Assembly: GCA_016937975.1 (NCBI GenBank)
Contig: JAFGVN010000134.1
Coordinates: 1-47,893 of the forward strand
DNA: 47,893 nucleotides
Direction of reading: 5' to 3'
Source: Clostridia bacterium
GTDB lineage: Bacteria > Bacillota > Clostridia > Peptostreptococcales > Acidaminobacteraceae
Both the position numbers and the translations under genes were made by a program. Shown piece after piece: positions 16,205 through 25,394 of the stretch. The notes under the pieces are model-generated. The model saw only the letters and a program-made list of their open reading frames with translations, had not been told where the DNA came from and ran no database searches. Numbering within the stretch: position 1 is the first letter of the stretch; the number at the start of each line of letters is the position of its first letter.

Positions 16205-17515
16205 ATGGACAATTTATTAAGCAAATACAAAAATGTAATCGAAAATAGTGAATTAATAAGATTTTCAGGCAGGGTTTCAAAGCTCATTGGTTTAACCATT
16301 GAAGCGAATGGCCCTGCCGTTGAAATAGGAGAGGTTTGTAGAATCTACCCATTAAAAGGGAAAAATTATATTACCGCTGAAGTTATTGGGTTTAGAGAAA
16401 ATATTGTTGTACTTATGCCTTTTGGTGAAATGACAGGTATTGGTCCAGGCTCTAAAGTTGTAGCAACAGGGAGTTATTTATCAGTTGAAGTGGGTGAAGG
16501 TCTTCTCGGACGTGTGCTTGATGGACTTGGGAAGCCTATTGATGGTCATAAAAGTCCTATTTTACATGCCAAATATGAAGTGGACAATGCGCCACCAAAT
16601 CCTTTGACTCGTGATAAAATTGAGGAAGTTTTACCTTTGGGGATTACAGCAATTGATTCTTTGCTAACCTGTGGGAAGGGTCAAAGAGTGGGTATTTTTG
16701 CAGGTTCTGGTGTTGGTAAAAGTACGCTTCTCGGTATGATTGCGAAAAATTCAACGGCTGATATTAATGTTATAGCACTGATTGGAGAGAGGGGCCGTGA
16801 GGTTCGTGAGTTTATTGAAAATGATCTTGGTGATCTGGGGTTAAGTAAATCTGTGGTGATTGTTGCTACATCTGACCAGCCAGCCTTGGTACGTGTTAAG
16901 GGTGCAATGTTAGCAACGGCCATAGCTGAATATTTTAGAGATCATGGGAAGAATGTTGTTTTGATGATGGACTCTCTTACACGTTTTTCAATGGCGCAAA
17001 GAGAAATTGGTTTAGCGGTAGGTGAGCCGCCTGTAACAAAAGGTTATACACCTTCGGTATTTGCTGTATTACCAAGACTCCTTGAACGTTCTGGCAACTC
17101 GGATAAAGGTTCTATTACAGGCTTATATACTGTTCTTGTAGATGGTGATGATATGAATGAACCTATAGCTGATGCTGTTAGAGGTATCTTAGATGGTCAT
17201 ATCGTTCTTTCAAGAAAATTAGCAGCTAAAGGGCATTATCCGGCTATCGATGTTTTAGAAAGTGTCAGTCGTGTCATGCCAAATGTTGTAGATGATCGAC
17301 ATGTAGTAGTGGCAAGACGAATTAAAGAGTTAATGGCAGTGTATGCGGAGGCTGAAGACCTCATCGTAATTGGTGCTTATGTACAAGGTACGGATTCTAG
17401 AATTGATGAAGCAATCCGAAAGGTAGATGCCATAAGAAATTTTTTAACCCAAACGACAAAAGAACATTTTAATTATACGGATACTGTCGACAAATTGTTT
17501 GAGTTGTTGAATTAA
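16205..17515 (+). CDS. fliI: Flagellar export ATPase FliI
   Basis: The hexameric ATPase of the flagellar type III export apparatus, related to the F1 beta subunit. The protein is 436 aa. Walker A is [15 protein letters not shown] (near 165), followed by [12 protein letters not shown], Walker B in [19 protein letters not shown] and [20 protein letters not shown]. It starts 2 bases after fliH with only a weak ribosome site, suggesting coupled translation. fliJ follows after 17 bases. Confidence 0.98.
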   Translation: MDNLLSKYKNVIENSELIRFSGRVSKLIGLTIEANGPAVEIGEVCRIYPLKGKNYITAEVIGFRENIVVLMPFGEMTGIGPGSKVVATGSYLSVEVGEGLLGRVLDGLGKPIDGHKSPILHAKYEVDNAPPNPLTRDKIEEVLPLGITAIDSLLTCGKGQRVGIFAGSGVGKSTLLGMIAKNSTADINVIALIGERGREVREFIENDLGDLGLSKSVVIVATSDQPALVRVKGAMLATAIAEYFRDHGKNVVLMMDSLTRFSMAQREIGLAVGEPPVTKGYTPSVFAVLPRLLERSGNSDKGSITGLYTVLVDGDDMNEPIADAVRGILDGHIVLSRKLAAKGHYPAIDVLESVSRVMPNVVDDRHVVVARRIKELMAVYAEAEDLIVIGAYVQGTDSRIDEAIRKVDAIRNFLTQTTKEHFNYTDTVDKLFELLN

Positions 17516-17532
17516 GATAAGAAGGGGATTTT

Positions 17533-17985
17533 GTGAAGCGATTTGTATTTCGTTTTGAAAAAGTACTTCAAATGCGCATTGATGAAGAAAGCGCTGTAAA
17601 AAACAAGCTGGCAAAAATCAATCAAAAAATCTATGATAAAGAATTAGATTTAGAAAAAGCACTTAAGGAAAATCAAAGATTTCTTGAGTACATTGAAATG
17701 TCAATGAAAACTGGGATAAAAGCAAGTGAACTTCATCATATGAGTCATAACAAAACATATATGACAAAATTGATCGATAAATTAAAACATGAATTAATGG
17801 TTTATTATGAGGAAAGAAAAAGGGTTCAAAAAGAATTGATTGAAGCCAACAAACAGAGAAAAGTAATGGAAAAACTGAAAGAAAAAGAGTGGGAACAATA
17901 TAAGGTATTAGAAGCTCTAGAAGAATCTAAATTAGTAGATCAAATTGTAACCTATCAAAGTACCAAATCAAGAGGTGAGGAATAA
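17533..17985 (+). CDS. fliJ: Flagellar export chaperone FliJ
   Basis: A 150-aa, almost entirely helical, highly charged protein, as expected for FliJ, the coiled-coil stalk that works with FliI. The N-terminus, FVFRFEKVLQMRIDEE, is the recognisable family start (F-x-F-x-x-x-L-x-x-R). The start codon is GTG, 6 bases after AAGGGG. Position after fliI is diagnostic. Its TAA overlaps the next ATG by one base. Confidence 0.93.
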   Translation: MKRFVFRFEKVLQMRIDEESAVKNKLAKINQKIYDKELDLEKALKENQRFLEYIEMSMKTGIKASELHHMSHNKTYMTKLIDKLKHELMVYYEERKRVQKELIEANKQRKVMEKLKEKEWEQYKVLEALEESKLVDQIVTYQSTKSRGEE

Positions 17986-19232
17986 TGGCGGAAGAAAACA
18001 AAGCAATTGAAAAGAAAAAAGGAAGTCTGATTAAAGCAATTCTATTCTTGCTGATATTTTTTATTGTGATACCAGTTTTAGGCTTAATTGGATTTTATTT
18101 GATTAACGATACCTTTCAATACAGACTTAATGCAGCGTTATCTGATGCCCCTGTTGTCGGTAGTTATTTTCGTTCATTGCCAACACGGGCTGAAAAAGAT
18201 GAACAGGTACGTTCTATTGCAGAATACTATCTTGAAATTGGTTCTGATCGAGCGGTTGACAAATTGACCTTAATGAAAAGCCAGGATTCTCAGGTTTATG
18301 ACGATATAGTGAGAGTAATGATGCAAATGGACCCTAATTCAACGCGATATATTCTAGAAGCTATTCGTGACAACGAAATGAAAGGGAATGTTGTATCATC
18401 TACATTAGATGAAATCAATAATGAGGTGGATACTGAATTACAAGCATCTGCGGATGAACTGGTAGCGATACCGTTGGAAACAGTTCGTAATGAGATGTAT
18501 AAAATTATCAATGATGGGTTAAATGGTCATCGTAATTTAGCTCGTATTTTGGAAAAGATGGATCCAACTGATGCTTATGATAGAATTGGACTTTTAGATG
18601 ATGTAGATCAAAGTAAAGTCATGGAATTTTTAGATTCTACCATTAAAGATGATATTAGAAAAGAAATGAATAATGACTTGATGAACACTCAAAAACTAAT
18701 TAGTATGTCTGAAATTTATGATTCTAAAGATCCGGATGAACTTGTATCTACCCTTGGCAATACTTCGAATTATACAGTAGATGAACTCGCTACGATTTTC
18801 AAAGAAATTGGCGTGTTGAAAACTGGTGAAATTCTGTCTCAAGTGACAGATGAGCAATTTATCACGGATGTTATTACAAAAATGAAGAACAATGAAATCC
18901 TTGAAAATGGTAGTGATGAAATTACAAAAGATATTTTAAAAACACTAAAGATTTACAAGGAGTTTGACGATAATATATTACAGTTAACCAATATATATGG
19001 CACAATGAGCAGCGAAGAAGTTGCGAATCTCTTGAAACGTTTGATCACCAACAGTTCTTTGCCGCAAGTTTATGTCCTAGATAGTGGCGATGTTATCACT
19101 ATTTCTGATGAAATGATGGCTTATGAAGTCCTTAAGAATTTTGATGATACGCGCATAGCAGAAATTATTGGTTTCTTTGAGGATAGTTTAGCTTCAGAAG
19201 TATCTAAGAAGCTAACTGTACCAGGATATTAG
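17985..19232 (+). CDS. YlxF/MotE-like membrane protein with MgtE_N-type repeats
   Basis: A 415-aa protein in the ylxF position between fliJ and fliK. One membrane helix is near residues 17-39 (AILFLLIFFIVIPVLGLIGF). The rest is helical and probably extracytoplasmic. It contains several units resembling the MgtE intracellular N-domain (MDPNSTRYILEAI; LEKMDPTDAYDRIGLL; FKEIGVLKTGEILSQV; TMSSEEVANLLKRL; NFDDTRIAEIIGFF). It is about twice as long as typical YlxF. Related proteins may chaperone or stabilise stators; no function is proven here. It is translationally coupled to fliJ. Confidence 0.82.
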   Translation: MAEENKAIEKKKGSLIKAILFLLIFFIVIPVLGLIGFYLINDTFQYRLNAALSDAPVVGSYFRSLPTRAEKDEQVRSIAEYYLEIGSDRAVDKLTLMKSQDSQVYDDIVRVMMQMDPNSTRYILEAIRDNEMKGNVVSSTLDEINNEVDTELQASADELVAIPLETVRNEMYKIINDGLNGHRNLARILEKMDPTDAYDRIGLLDDVDQSKVMEFLDSTIKDDIRKEMNNDLMNTQKLISMSEIYDSKDPDELVSTLGNTSNYTVDELATIFKEIGVLKTGEILSQVTDEQFITDVITKMKNNEILENGSDEITKDILKTLKIYKEFDDNILQLTNIYGTMSSEEVANLLKRLITNSSLPQVYVLDSGDVITISDEMMAYEVLKNFDDTRIAEIIGFFEDSLASEVSKKLTVPGY

Positions 19233-19243
19233 GAGGTGAATGA

Positions 19244-20698
19244 ATGAACATTGGAGAATTGAAGCTGCAAAATGTGTTTGCCAATTCTCAACTACAATTG
19301 AATAATGATTGGTTAGTTTCCAAAAAAAGTTCATCAGAATTTAAAGATGTGCTTGAATCAAAAACCGCTCAAAATTCGGATGTAGATCCGAAATCGAAGT
19401 ACAAGGGTTTGAACAATGACACGATGAATCATTATGCAAAGGACAAAATAAATGTCAGAGAGCATACGGATCAGAGAAGAGACTTGAACGAACTTAAGGA
19501 AGCGATTCGAGAAAAGATTGCACAAAACAAATTGCAAAAGGAAACGGACAATGATCAGCCCGTACAAAGTCTAGATGGTCGATCAAATTTACTTGAGAAA
19601 CTTCAAGAAAAAATTGAGGACTTGGAGCAAATGATCAAAGAGGAACTTGGTATTCCAGATGATATTGATGCTTTAGAATTATTGGCTTCTCTTATGGACA
19701 TATCTGTAGAACAATTAATGTTGCAACTTACAACATCTAATGATGTAGAAATGGATATGGACCAGTTGGTAGAACAATTAACAGATTTGTTTGCTTCTGA
19801 AGAAGTTAACACAATGAAGTTGGTTGAAAACCTTAAAACTTTAGTAGAGATGATGCCGGAAGATAAAGCAGATATGTTTAAGGAAGTTCTGACTGAAGTT
19901 CAAAGGCAATTGGAATCACCGGAGGCTAAAGAAGCTGTACAGCAGATACTGGATTTTAAGCCTGTGGAAGCAGAAAAAGTTGTGGTTGAAACACCAGTTT
20001 CTGAAGTTGTAACGGAGGAAGTTAAAACAGAAGTTGCAAAAATGGCTGAACCGGTAGTAGAAGAAGTTGTCCCTAAAGAAGAAGTTTTGGAAACCGATAA
20101 AAAAGTAGAGGCAAAAGAAGAATCCTCAAACACTTCACTTGCATTAGACTCAGATGAAGACTCAACCCTAGAGGTTTCAAAAGTAACAGAAACTGAAGGT
20201 GAAGATTTCGATATTGAAGAACAGATTAACCTAATGAAAAATGAAACGGCTGTGATTTCAAGTGGCAAAATCGAACCGAAAGGTGTTGTTGGAAGAAGTA
20301 TCATGAATCAAGTGATTCAAAGCACGAAGATGAGTGTGAATTTATCGGACCAAGGTTCTGAGATTTTGATTAAATTAAATCCGAAAAATTTAGGTAATGT
20401 CGCTTTGAAAATGTCCTTTGACAAAGGTGTTTTACTCGCAGAAATTCAAGTAGAAAACCAAGCTGTAAAAGGTGTGATTCAATCTAATATAGCAGATTTA
20501 AGAAATGCTTTGAAACAAGAAGGATATATAGTTGGTAATTTAGATGTTTCAGTTAATCAAGGGGACAAGGAAAATCAAGAACAGCAATTTACTCAGCATT
20601 TCAAAAGACAAATATTCTTAGATCCAACAGATGATGTTGAAGAAACATTCCAAACGGTGGTTTCAAACTCGGAACAAGTAATAGATTATCTCGCATAA
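19244..20698 (+). CDS. fliK: Flagellar hook-length control protein FliK
   Basis: The molecular ruler that ends hook growth and switches export specificity through FlhB. The protein is 484 aa. A long acidic, repetitive Glu/Val-rich middle (~245-330) precedes the conserved Flg_hook domain (~365-450): EILIKLNPKNLGNVALKMSF and GVIQSNIADLRNALKQEGY. A Gln-rich tail follows. It starts with AGGAGGT 7 bases upstream and is followed by flgD. This is the canonical FliK; a second FliK-like protein lies at 5278-6729. Confidence 0.95.
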   Translation: MNIGELKLQNVFANSQLQLNNDWLVSKKSSSEFKDVLESKTAQNSDVDPKSKYKGLNNDTMNHYAKDKINVREHTDQRRDLNELKEAIREKIAQNKLQKETDNDQPVQSLDGRSNLLEKLQEKIEDLEQMIKEELGIPDDIDALELLASLMDISVEQLMLQLTTSNDVEMDMDQLVEQLTDLFASEEVNTMKLVENLKTLVEMMPEDKADMFKEVLTEVQRQLESPEAKEAVQQILDFKPVEAEKVVVETPVSEVVTEEVKTEVAKMAEPVVEEVVPKEEVLETDKKVEAKEESSNTSLALDSDEDSTLEVSKVTETEGEDFDIEEQINLMKNETAVISSGKIEPKGVVGRSIMNQVIQSTKMSVNLSDQGSEILIKLNPKNLGNVALKMSFDKGVLLAEIQVENQAVKGVIQSNIADLRNALKQEGYIVGNLDVSVNQGDKENQEQQFTQHFKRQIFLDPTDDVEETFQTVVSNSEQVIDYLA

Positions 20699-20710
20699 GG
20701 AGGTGAAATT

Positions 20711-21145
20711 ATGTCAGGTATAGTAGGAAGTTTAACCGATGCGAATTATGCTGCATTAGATAAAATTACAAGTGATGCAACAAATATAGCAAAGATTAAA
20801 AATCAAACTTTGGGTAAAGATGCTTTTTTAAACTTAATGATGACTCAATTAGCACATCAAGATCCATTAACACCAATGGATAACCAAGAGATGATTGCTC
20901 AAATGGCTCAATTTAGTTCAGTAGAACAAATGGGATTAATCAATGAAAATATTTCGACTACAGTTACACAAAATGATGATATCCTTTCAGCATTGTTGGT
21001 AATGGCTTCAAATATGGGTTCAGTTGATACATCAGACAAAATTGATGAGTTAATCGAAAAAACAGATAGAAGCAATGAGCTAAATACAGATATTCTTAAT
21101 GAATTGATTAAATTAAATAAAGCATTAAACGCCTATGAAGAATAG
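20711..21145 (+). CDS. flgD: Flagellar hook capping protein FlgD
   Basis: The scaffold that caps the growing hook. The protein is 144 aa and contains only the conserved N-terminal region: [40 protein letters not shown]. The extra C-terminal domains found in enterobacterial FlgD are missing, as in the short FlgD of B. subtilis. The C-terminal ~45 residues are helical and charged. GGAGG begins immediately after the fliK stop. Confidence 0.96.
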   Translation: MSGIVGSLTDANYAALDKITSDATNIAKIKNQTLGKDAFLNLMMTQLAHQDPLTPMDNQEMIAQMAQFSSVEQMGLINENISTTVTQNDDILSALLVMASNMGSVDTSDKIDELIEKTDRSNELNTDILNELIKLNKALNAYEE

Positions 21146-21156
21146 GAAGTGATGAA

Positions 21157-21549
21157 ATGTCAAAAATTGATATGAATCAAATGATACAAAAGACAAAAGT
21201 GAATAACAATACAACTTCTTCCATTCAGCAGAATGTTTCAAGAAATAATGGTCCTAGTTTTCAAGATGTGTTGTCGCAAATTAAAGGACAAAATGAAGCC
21301 GTTAAGTTCTCAAAACATGCAACTGAAAGATTGAGTCAAAGAAATATTGTTTTAACCGAGCAAGAAATAAAACAAATAGATTCTGCCATTGATAAAGCGG
21401 AAGCGAAAGGCATAAAAGATGCACTGATTTTAATGGACAACAAAGCCTTTGTAGCAAATATAAAAAACAAAACTATTATTACTGCTGCTACACAGGAACA
21501 ACTAAAAGATAGTGTATTTACAAAAATTGATGGTGCTGTGATTATATAG
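21157..21549 (+). CDS. Flagellar operon protein of the Flg_new (TIGR02530) family
   Basis: A 130-aa small protein found in fla/che operons between flgD and flgE in Firmicutes. After a Gln/Asn-rich N-terminus it has the family block FSKHATERLSQRNIVLTEQE, then ALILMDNKAFVANIKNKTII. Its function is not established; export or hook assembly is inferred only from position. The following 75 bases before flgE show no clear promoter or terminator. Confidence 0.9.
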   Translation: MSKIDMNQMIQKTKVNNNTTSSIQQNVSRNNGPSFQDVLSQIKGQNEAVKFSKHATERLSQRNIVLTEQEIKQIDSAIDKAEAKGIKDALILMDNKAFVANIKNKTIITAATQEQLKDSVFTKIDGAVII

Positions 21550-21624
21550 GCTGGACCTTATGGAAGCCTAGTTCTAAATCCGAATGATTTAAAACACACA
21601 GTTATATTCTAGGAGGTCATAATT

Positions 21625-22974
21625 ATGATGAGATCAATGTACTCTGGTGTATCAGGTCTACAAGTTCACCAGGTAAAAATGGATACCATTGGTAATAATA
21701 TTGCCAATGTTAATACAGTAGGTTTTAAAGCTTCAAAAGTAACTTTTTCAGAAGTGTTTGCACAAACAATTAAAGGCGCTGGCGCACCTCAAGAAGGTCG
21801 TGGTGGTACTAACCCTCAACAAGTGGGTTTAGGTGCTGGTCTAGGTGCAATCTCTGTTCAACACACAAAGGGTTCTACTCAAAGAACCGATAATCCAACG
21901 GATATCATGATTGATGGTAATGGATTCTTTGTCGTATCTGCAGATGCAACTGCTCAAAATAAATTCTACACTAGAGCGGGAAACTTTTCTTTAGATAAAC
22001 TTGGATATTTAGTAAATCCAAATGGCTATAAATTATTGGATTCTGATGGCGTTGCAATTCGTATCAATAAATCGGAAACAAAAAATGCTACAGCATCAAC
22101 TACTGCTGAACTTACAGGTAACTTGAACTTTAATTATGATGCTGCTGAAGATTTTCAAGCAGACAACTCAATCTATACAACAACATTAGATGTATATGAT
22201 TCCGTTGGAAATGTTTCTACTATTGATATTAAGTTTGGTGAAAAAATCACATCAAATCCAGCAACTCCAGTACCACCTGCAACTGCAAGTACATCATATC
22301 GTTCTGTTGAATTCTCTAACCCAAATGCAACTACAATAGGTAACTTACAAGCGCCTCCTATGCCTGACGGTGGTACAGGAACCAGTTTGTTTGCAGAATT
22401 CGATTCAAATGGTAACTTTGTAAGATTGGTAAACAATGGTACAATTGCTGGTGGTTATATGACCGCTGTGAGTGCAGCAACAGTTGGTCCTTTAACTATT
22501 ACAAGTCCAGGTGCTGAACCAATTAGTATTGGTATTGATAATAGTTTATTTAGTGGTTTAACTCATTATGCTCAAACGACAGATGCAAAAGCTACTTCAA
22601 TTGATGGTAATTCAGCAGGTGCATTAGATTCATTTGCGATTTCTTCTTCAGGAGAAGTTGTTGGAACCTTTACAAATGGTGAAAGAAAAACATTGGCAAT
22701 TATCGGATTAGCTGATTTTGATAATGCCCCAGGTTTAATGAAGGTTGGTGGTAACCTTTATACAGATACTCCGAACTCTGGTGTACCTAAATTTGGTGAA
22801 CCTGGTACAGGATCATTTGGTGCATTAACACCAGGTGCGTTGGAAATGTCAAATGTTGACTTATCTCAGGAATTTACAGATATGATTACAACACAAAGAG
22901 GTTTCCAAGCGAACTCAAGGGTTATTACTACAACAGATGAAATGCTTCAGGAACTTGTAAATCTTAAGCGATAA
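21625..22974 (+). CDS. flgE: Flagellar hook protein FlgE
   Basis: The structural hook subunit, 449 aa. The N-terminal D0 motif includes SGVSGLQVHQVKMDTIGNNI and NVNTVGFKASKVTFSE. The middle is Thr/Asn/Ala-rich, typical of the surface domains. The C-terminal helix is QEFTDMITTQRGFQANSRVI, ending in LVNLKR. ATG 21625 lies 8 bases after AGGAGG and is preferred over the adjacent ATG 21628. The 170-base gap after it holds an inverted repeat and an internal promoter. Confidence 0.96.
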   Translation: MMRSMYSGVSGLQVHQVKMDTIGNNIANVNTVGFKASKVTFSEVFAQTIKGAGAPQEGRGGTNPQQVGLGAGLGAISVQHTKGSTQRTDNPTDIMIDGNGFFVVSADATAQNKFYTRAGNFSLDKLGYLVNPNGYKLLDSDGVAIRINKSETKNATASTTAELTGNLNFNYDAAEDFQADNSIYTTTLDVYDSVGNVSTIDIKFGEKITSNPATPVPPATASTSYRSVEFSNPNATTIGNLQAPPMPDGGTGTSLFAEFDSNGNFVRLVNNGTIAGGYMTAVSAATVGPLTITSPGAEPISIGIDNSLFSGLTHYAQTTDAKATSIDGNSAGALDSFAISSSGEVVGTFTNGERKTLAIIGLADFDNAPGLMKVGGNLYTDTPNSGVPKFGEPGTGSFGALTPGALEMSNVDLSQEFTDMITTQRGFQANSRVITTTDEMLQELVNLKR

Positions 22975-23063
22975 TAATCCTGTAAAATAGTGTTTTCAAT
23001 AATTTCAAATGGATATAAATGAAATGACACCATAAATAACAAAATTTAGCAGAAAAACTATAA

Positions 23064-23091
23064 AGTAGTTGTCATTTTAGTGACAACTACT
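23064..23091 (+). repeat. 11-bp perfect inverted repeat between flgE and flbD
   Basis: AGTAGTTGTCA, loop TTTTAG, TGACAACTACT. No T-run follows (GTTACATAA), so it is not a standard terminator. The right arm contains GTGACA, a good -35 for the promoter downstream, so the repeat could be an operator, an RNA processing or stability hairpin, or both. Confidence 0.8.
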
Positions 23092-23109
23092 GTTACATAA
23101 TAATATAAT
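23080..23109 (+). promoter_or_regulatory. Internal promoter candidate before flbD-motA-motB
   Basis: GTGACA (23080-23085, 5 of 6), 18 bases, TATAAT (23104-23109). A second TATAAT at 23114-23119 has GTTACA (23092-23097, 4 of 6) 16 bases upstream. Transcripts would start near 23116-23126, just before the flbD ribosome site at about 23134. Confidence 0.6.
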
Positions 23110-23144
23110 ATAGTATAATTGAATAAGAGTGTGAAGGAGATCAT

Positions 23145-23372
23145 ATGATAGAAGTTACCCGTTTGAATGGTACTCGCTTTTATGTCAATGACGCTATGAT
23201 TGAATTTCTAGAAGAAACACCTGACACAATCATTACACTAAACACAGAAAAAAAACTTGTAGTGAAAGAATCAATTGAAGAAATTCTTATAAAAATAGTC
23301 GATTTTAGAAGACGTGTATACGCTGGAGATACAGCACATATTACAGAAAAAATCAAGGGAGAGATTAAATAA
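23145..23372 (+). CDS. swrD: FlbD/SwrD-family flagellar protein
   Basis: A 75-aa small protein of the FlbD family, called SwrD (YlzI) in B. subtilis, where it increases flagellar power for swarming. The family start IEVTRLNGTRFYVNDAMIE and the VVKESIEEILIKIVDFRRRV block are clear. Its stop overlaps the motA start by one base, which fits a role linked to the stator. The upstream promoter and inverted repeat suggest separate control of swrD-motA-motB. Confidence 0.93.
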   Translation: MIEVTRLNGTRFYVNDAMIEFLEETPDTIITLNTEKKLVVKESIEEILIKIVDFRRRVYAGDTAHITEKIKGEIK

Positions 23373-24157
23373 TGGATATAGGATTGGTCGCCGGTTTAGT
23401 CGCTGGTTTAGTACTTATCGTATTTGGTATCATCTCTGGTGGTGCTAGTATAGGAAACTTTATCGACCCAGGTTCAGTACTGATTACGGTCGGCGGGGGT
23501 ATAGCTGCAACTTTCGTACAAATGCCTTTAGGAGACATGCTTGCGATTGGAAAGTTGTTTGGGAAAGCCCTAAAAAATCCTGAGTTTAATACAGGACAAA
23601 TTATCGATAAGGTTATAGAATTAGCCAACGTAGCAAGAAGGGAAGGTCTTCTTGCACTTGAAGAAGCTGTAGATGAAGTTAATGATGAGTTTCTTAAAAA
23701 AGGGGTTATGTTAATTGTAGATGGTACAGACCCTGAAATGGTTAAAAGTATTCTGGAAACAGAATTAAGTAATATGATGGACCGACATAGCAGAGGGCGA
23801 AGTGTATTTGAGACGCTGGGTTCTTTGATGCCGGCTTTTGGTATGATTGGTACATTAGTTGGTCTGGTAGCCATGCTGAATGCCTTATCTGATCCATCTT
23901 CTATCGGTCCTAAAATGGCGATTGCCTTACTAACAACTTTTTACGGTTCAGTTTTTGCCAACTTAGTTTTTATTCCAATAGCAGGTAAATTAAAAATTAA
24001 AAGTGATGAAGAAGCTTTAGTAAAGCAAGTTATGATTGAAGGTTTATTGTCAATACAAGCAGGTGAAAACCCTAGAATCATTGAAGAAAAATTGAAAGCA
24101 TTCTTGGCACCTTCAATTAGAAAAACCATTGGAACACAAGAAGAAGGTGGCGAATAA
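23372..24157 (+). CDS. motA: Flagellar stator protein MotA
   Basis: The ion-channel and torque-generating stator subunit, 261 aa. It has four hydrophobic segments: two near the N-terminus (GLVAGLVAGLVLIVFGIISG and a short one near 35) and two near 150-205 (LGSLMPAFGMIGTLVGLVAM, AIALLTTFYGSVFANLVFIP). The cytoplasmic loop between them carries RREGLLALEEA and charged residues for FliG contact. It is translationally coupled to swrD and motB by single-base overlaps. Confidence 0.97.
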   Translation: MDIGLVAGLVAGLVLIVFGIISGGASIGNFIDPGSVLITVGGGIAATFVQMPLGDMLAIGKLFGKALKNPEFNTGQIIDKVIELANVARREGLLALEEAVDEVNDEFLKKGVMLIVDGTDPEMVKSILETELSNMMDRHSRGRSVFETLGSLMPAFGMIGTLVGLVAMLNALSDPSSIGPKMAIALLTTFYGSVFANLVFIPIAGKLKIKSDEEALVKQVMIEGLLSIQAGENPRIIEEKLKAFLAPSIRKTIGTQEEGGE

Positions 24158-24948
24158 TGGATAAGAAACCTGAAGAATGTAAAGCTGGTGCACCGGAATG
24201 GATGGTTACATATGGTGACTTGGTAACACTTCTTATGTGCTTCTTTGTTCTCTTATTTGCCTTTTCTGAAATAGATGCTCAAAAATTTGAAGCTGTCATG
24301 CAATCCTTCCAAGGTTCTGCAGGGGTTTTAGAAGGCGGGAAATCCTTATCACAGGATCCGTTGGTGTTTGATGCTTCCCCTGAAACCGATACATCACCTC
24401 AAACTACCGATAGTCAGCCTTTAGATGTTGTACAAGAAATGATTGAAAATATGAAAGATCAGTTGGTAGAAGCTATCAAAGAGAAATTCTCTGGTGAAGA
24501 ATTTGAAGCCGATGTCAGTATCATATTTGAAGGAGATAAATTAATCATTAGATTGGATAATAATGTTTTGTTTGATTCGGCAAAAGCTGATATTAAACCA
24601 GAAGCTGTAGGAATTTTGTCTATATTGGGTGAGACTTTACAAGATGATTTATTTAAGGGAAGTGAAATATCTATTGAAGGTCATACCGATAATGTGCCGA
24701 TTAATACCATTCAATTTCCATCAAACTGGGAGTTGTCAGGAGCACGTGCAGCATCTGTAGTCAAATATTTTGTTTCTGAATTTGGATTTAAACAAGAAGA
24801 GTTGTCTATTGCTGGTTATGCAGAATTTAAACCCGTTGATACAAATGATACTGCTGAAGGAAGAGCAAAAAATAGACGTGTTGAAATCGTTGTAGAAAAA
24901 ATTAACTTTTTAAATGTAACAGAGGAAGAAGGTGTGACGCAACAATGA
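24157..24948 (+). CDS. motB: Flagellar stator protein MotB
   Basis: The stator subunit that conducts ions and anchors to peptidoglycan, 263 aa. One membrane helix (residues ~19-38) begins YGDLVTLLMCFFVLLFAF; Asp21 is the expected ion-binding residue. A plug/linker follows. The OmpA-like peptidoglycan-binding domain (~130-255) has LFDSAKADIKPEAV, SIEGHTDNVPI and NWELSGARAASVVKYF, ending AEGRAKNRRVEIVVE. Whether it uses H+ or Na+ cannot be decided from the sequence alone. Confidence 0.97.
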   Translation: MDKKPEECKAGAPEWMVTYGDLVTLLMCFFVLLFAFSEIDAQKFEAVMQSFQGSAGVLEGGKSLSQDPLVFDASPETDTSPQTTDSQPLDVVQEMIENMKDQLVEAIKEKFSGEEFEADVSIIFEGDKLIIRLDNNVLFDSAKADIKPEAVGILSILGETLQDDLFKGSEISIEGHTDNVPINTIQFPSNWELSGARAASVVKYFVSEFGFKQEELSIAGYAEFKPVDTNDTAEGRAKNRRVEIVVEKINFLNVTEEEGVTQQ

Positions 24949-25364
24949 AAAAAATAATAATTTTCGGAGTTATAGGTGTGGTAATTGTTGCTGCTGTTTT
25001 GGTAGTTGTATTGGTGGTATTACCTGGTCAAAAAGAAAAGGTGTTACCAGATTTAAAGTTTCCTTTGGAAGAAATGTACACAAATATTCCAGTTGGTGAC
25101 GATGCAGGAAGCTACAAAATTTTAAAATTACAAATGACTATTATATACAAGGATGAAAAATTCACTGAAATTTTAACAACAAAGTCAGATGAAATCATCG
25201 ATTACTTAAATGGTTACTTTAGAGATATCACTTTAGAAACGGTCAATAGAAAAAATGGTAAGGACCGTGTTAAGGAAGAAATTACGGAAGAATTGATTCA
25301 ACTTCTAGAAACCGATGCTGAAAATATTCAAACAGTAATATTTCCTCAGTTTATTATCCAGTAA
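24945..25364 (+). CDS. fliL: Flagellar basal body-associated protein FliL
   Basis: A 139-aa single-pass membrane protein that surrounds and supports the stator. The N-terminal helix (residues ~4-27, IIIFGVIGVVIVAAVLVVVL) is followed by a periplasm-side domain with YKILKLQMTIIYKDEKF and the helix RVKEEITEELIQLL, ending TVIFPQFIIQ. It overlaps motB by 4 bases (ATGA). The motB-fliL-fliM order supports the call. Confidence 0.94.
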   Translation: MKKIIIFGVIGVVIVAAVLVVVLVVLPGQKEKVLPDLKFPLEEMYTNIPVGDDAGSYKILKLQMTIIYKDEKFTEILTTKSDEIIDYLNGYFRDITLETVNRKNGKDRVKEEITEELIQLLETDAENIQTVIFPQFIIQ

Positions 25365-25394
25365 TTTGATTTTAAATAGAAAGGTGGTGAGGTA

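Noticed and set aside
19900-20304. Minus-strand open frame of 134 codons, Ser/Thr-rich, inside fliK
   Set aside because: It mirrors the Glu/Val-rich acidic repeat of FliK; the low-complexity composition explains the missing stops.
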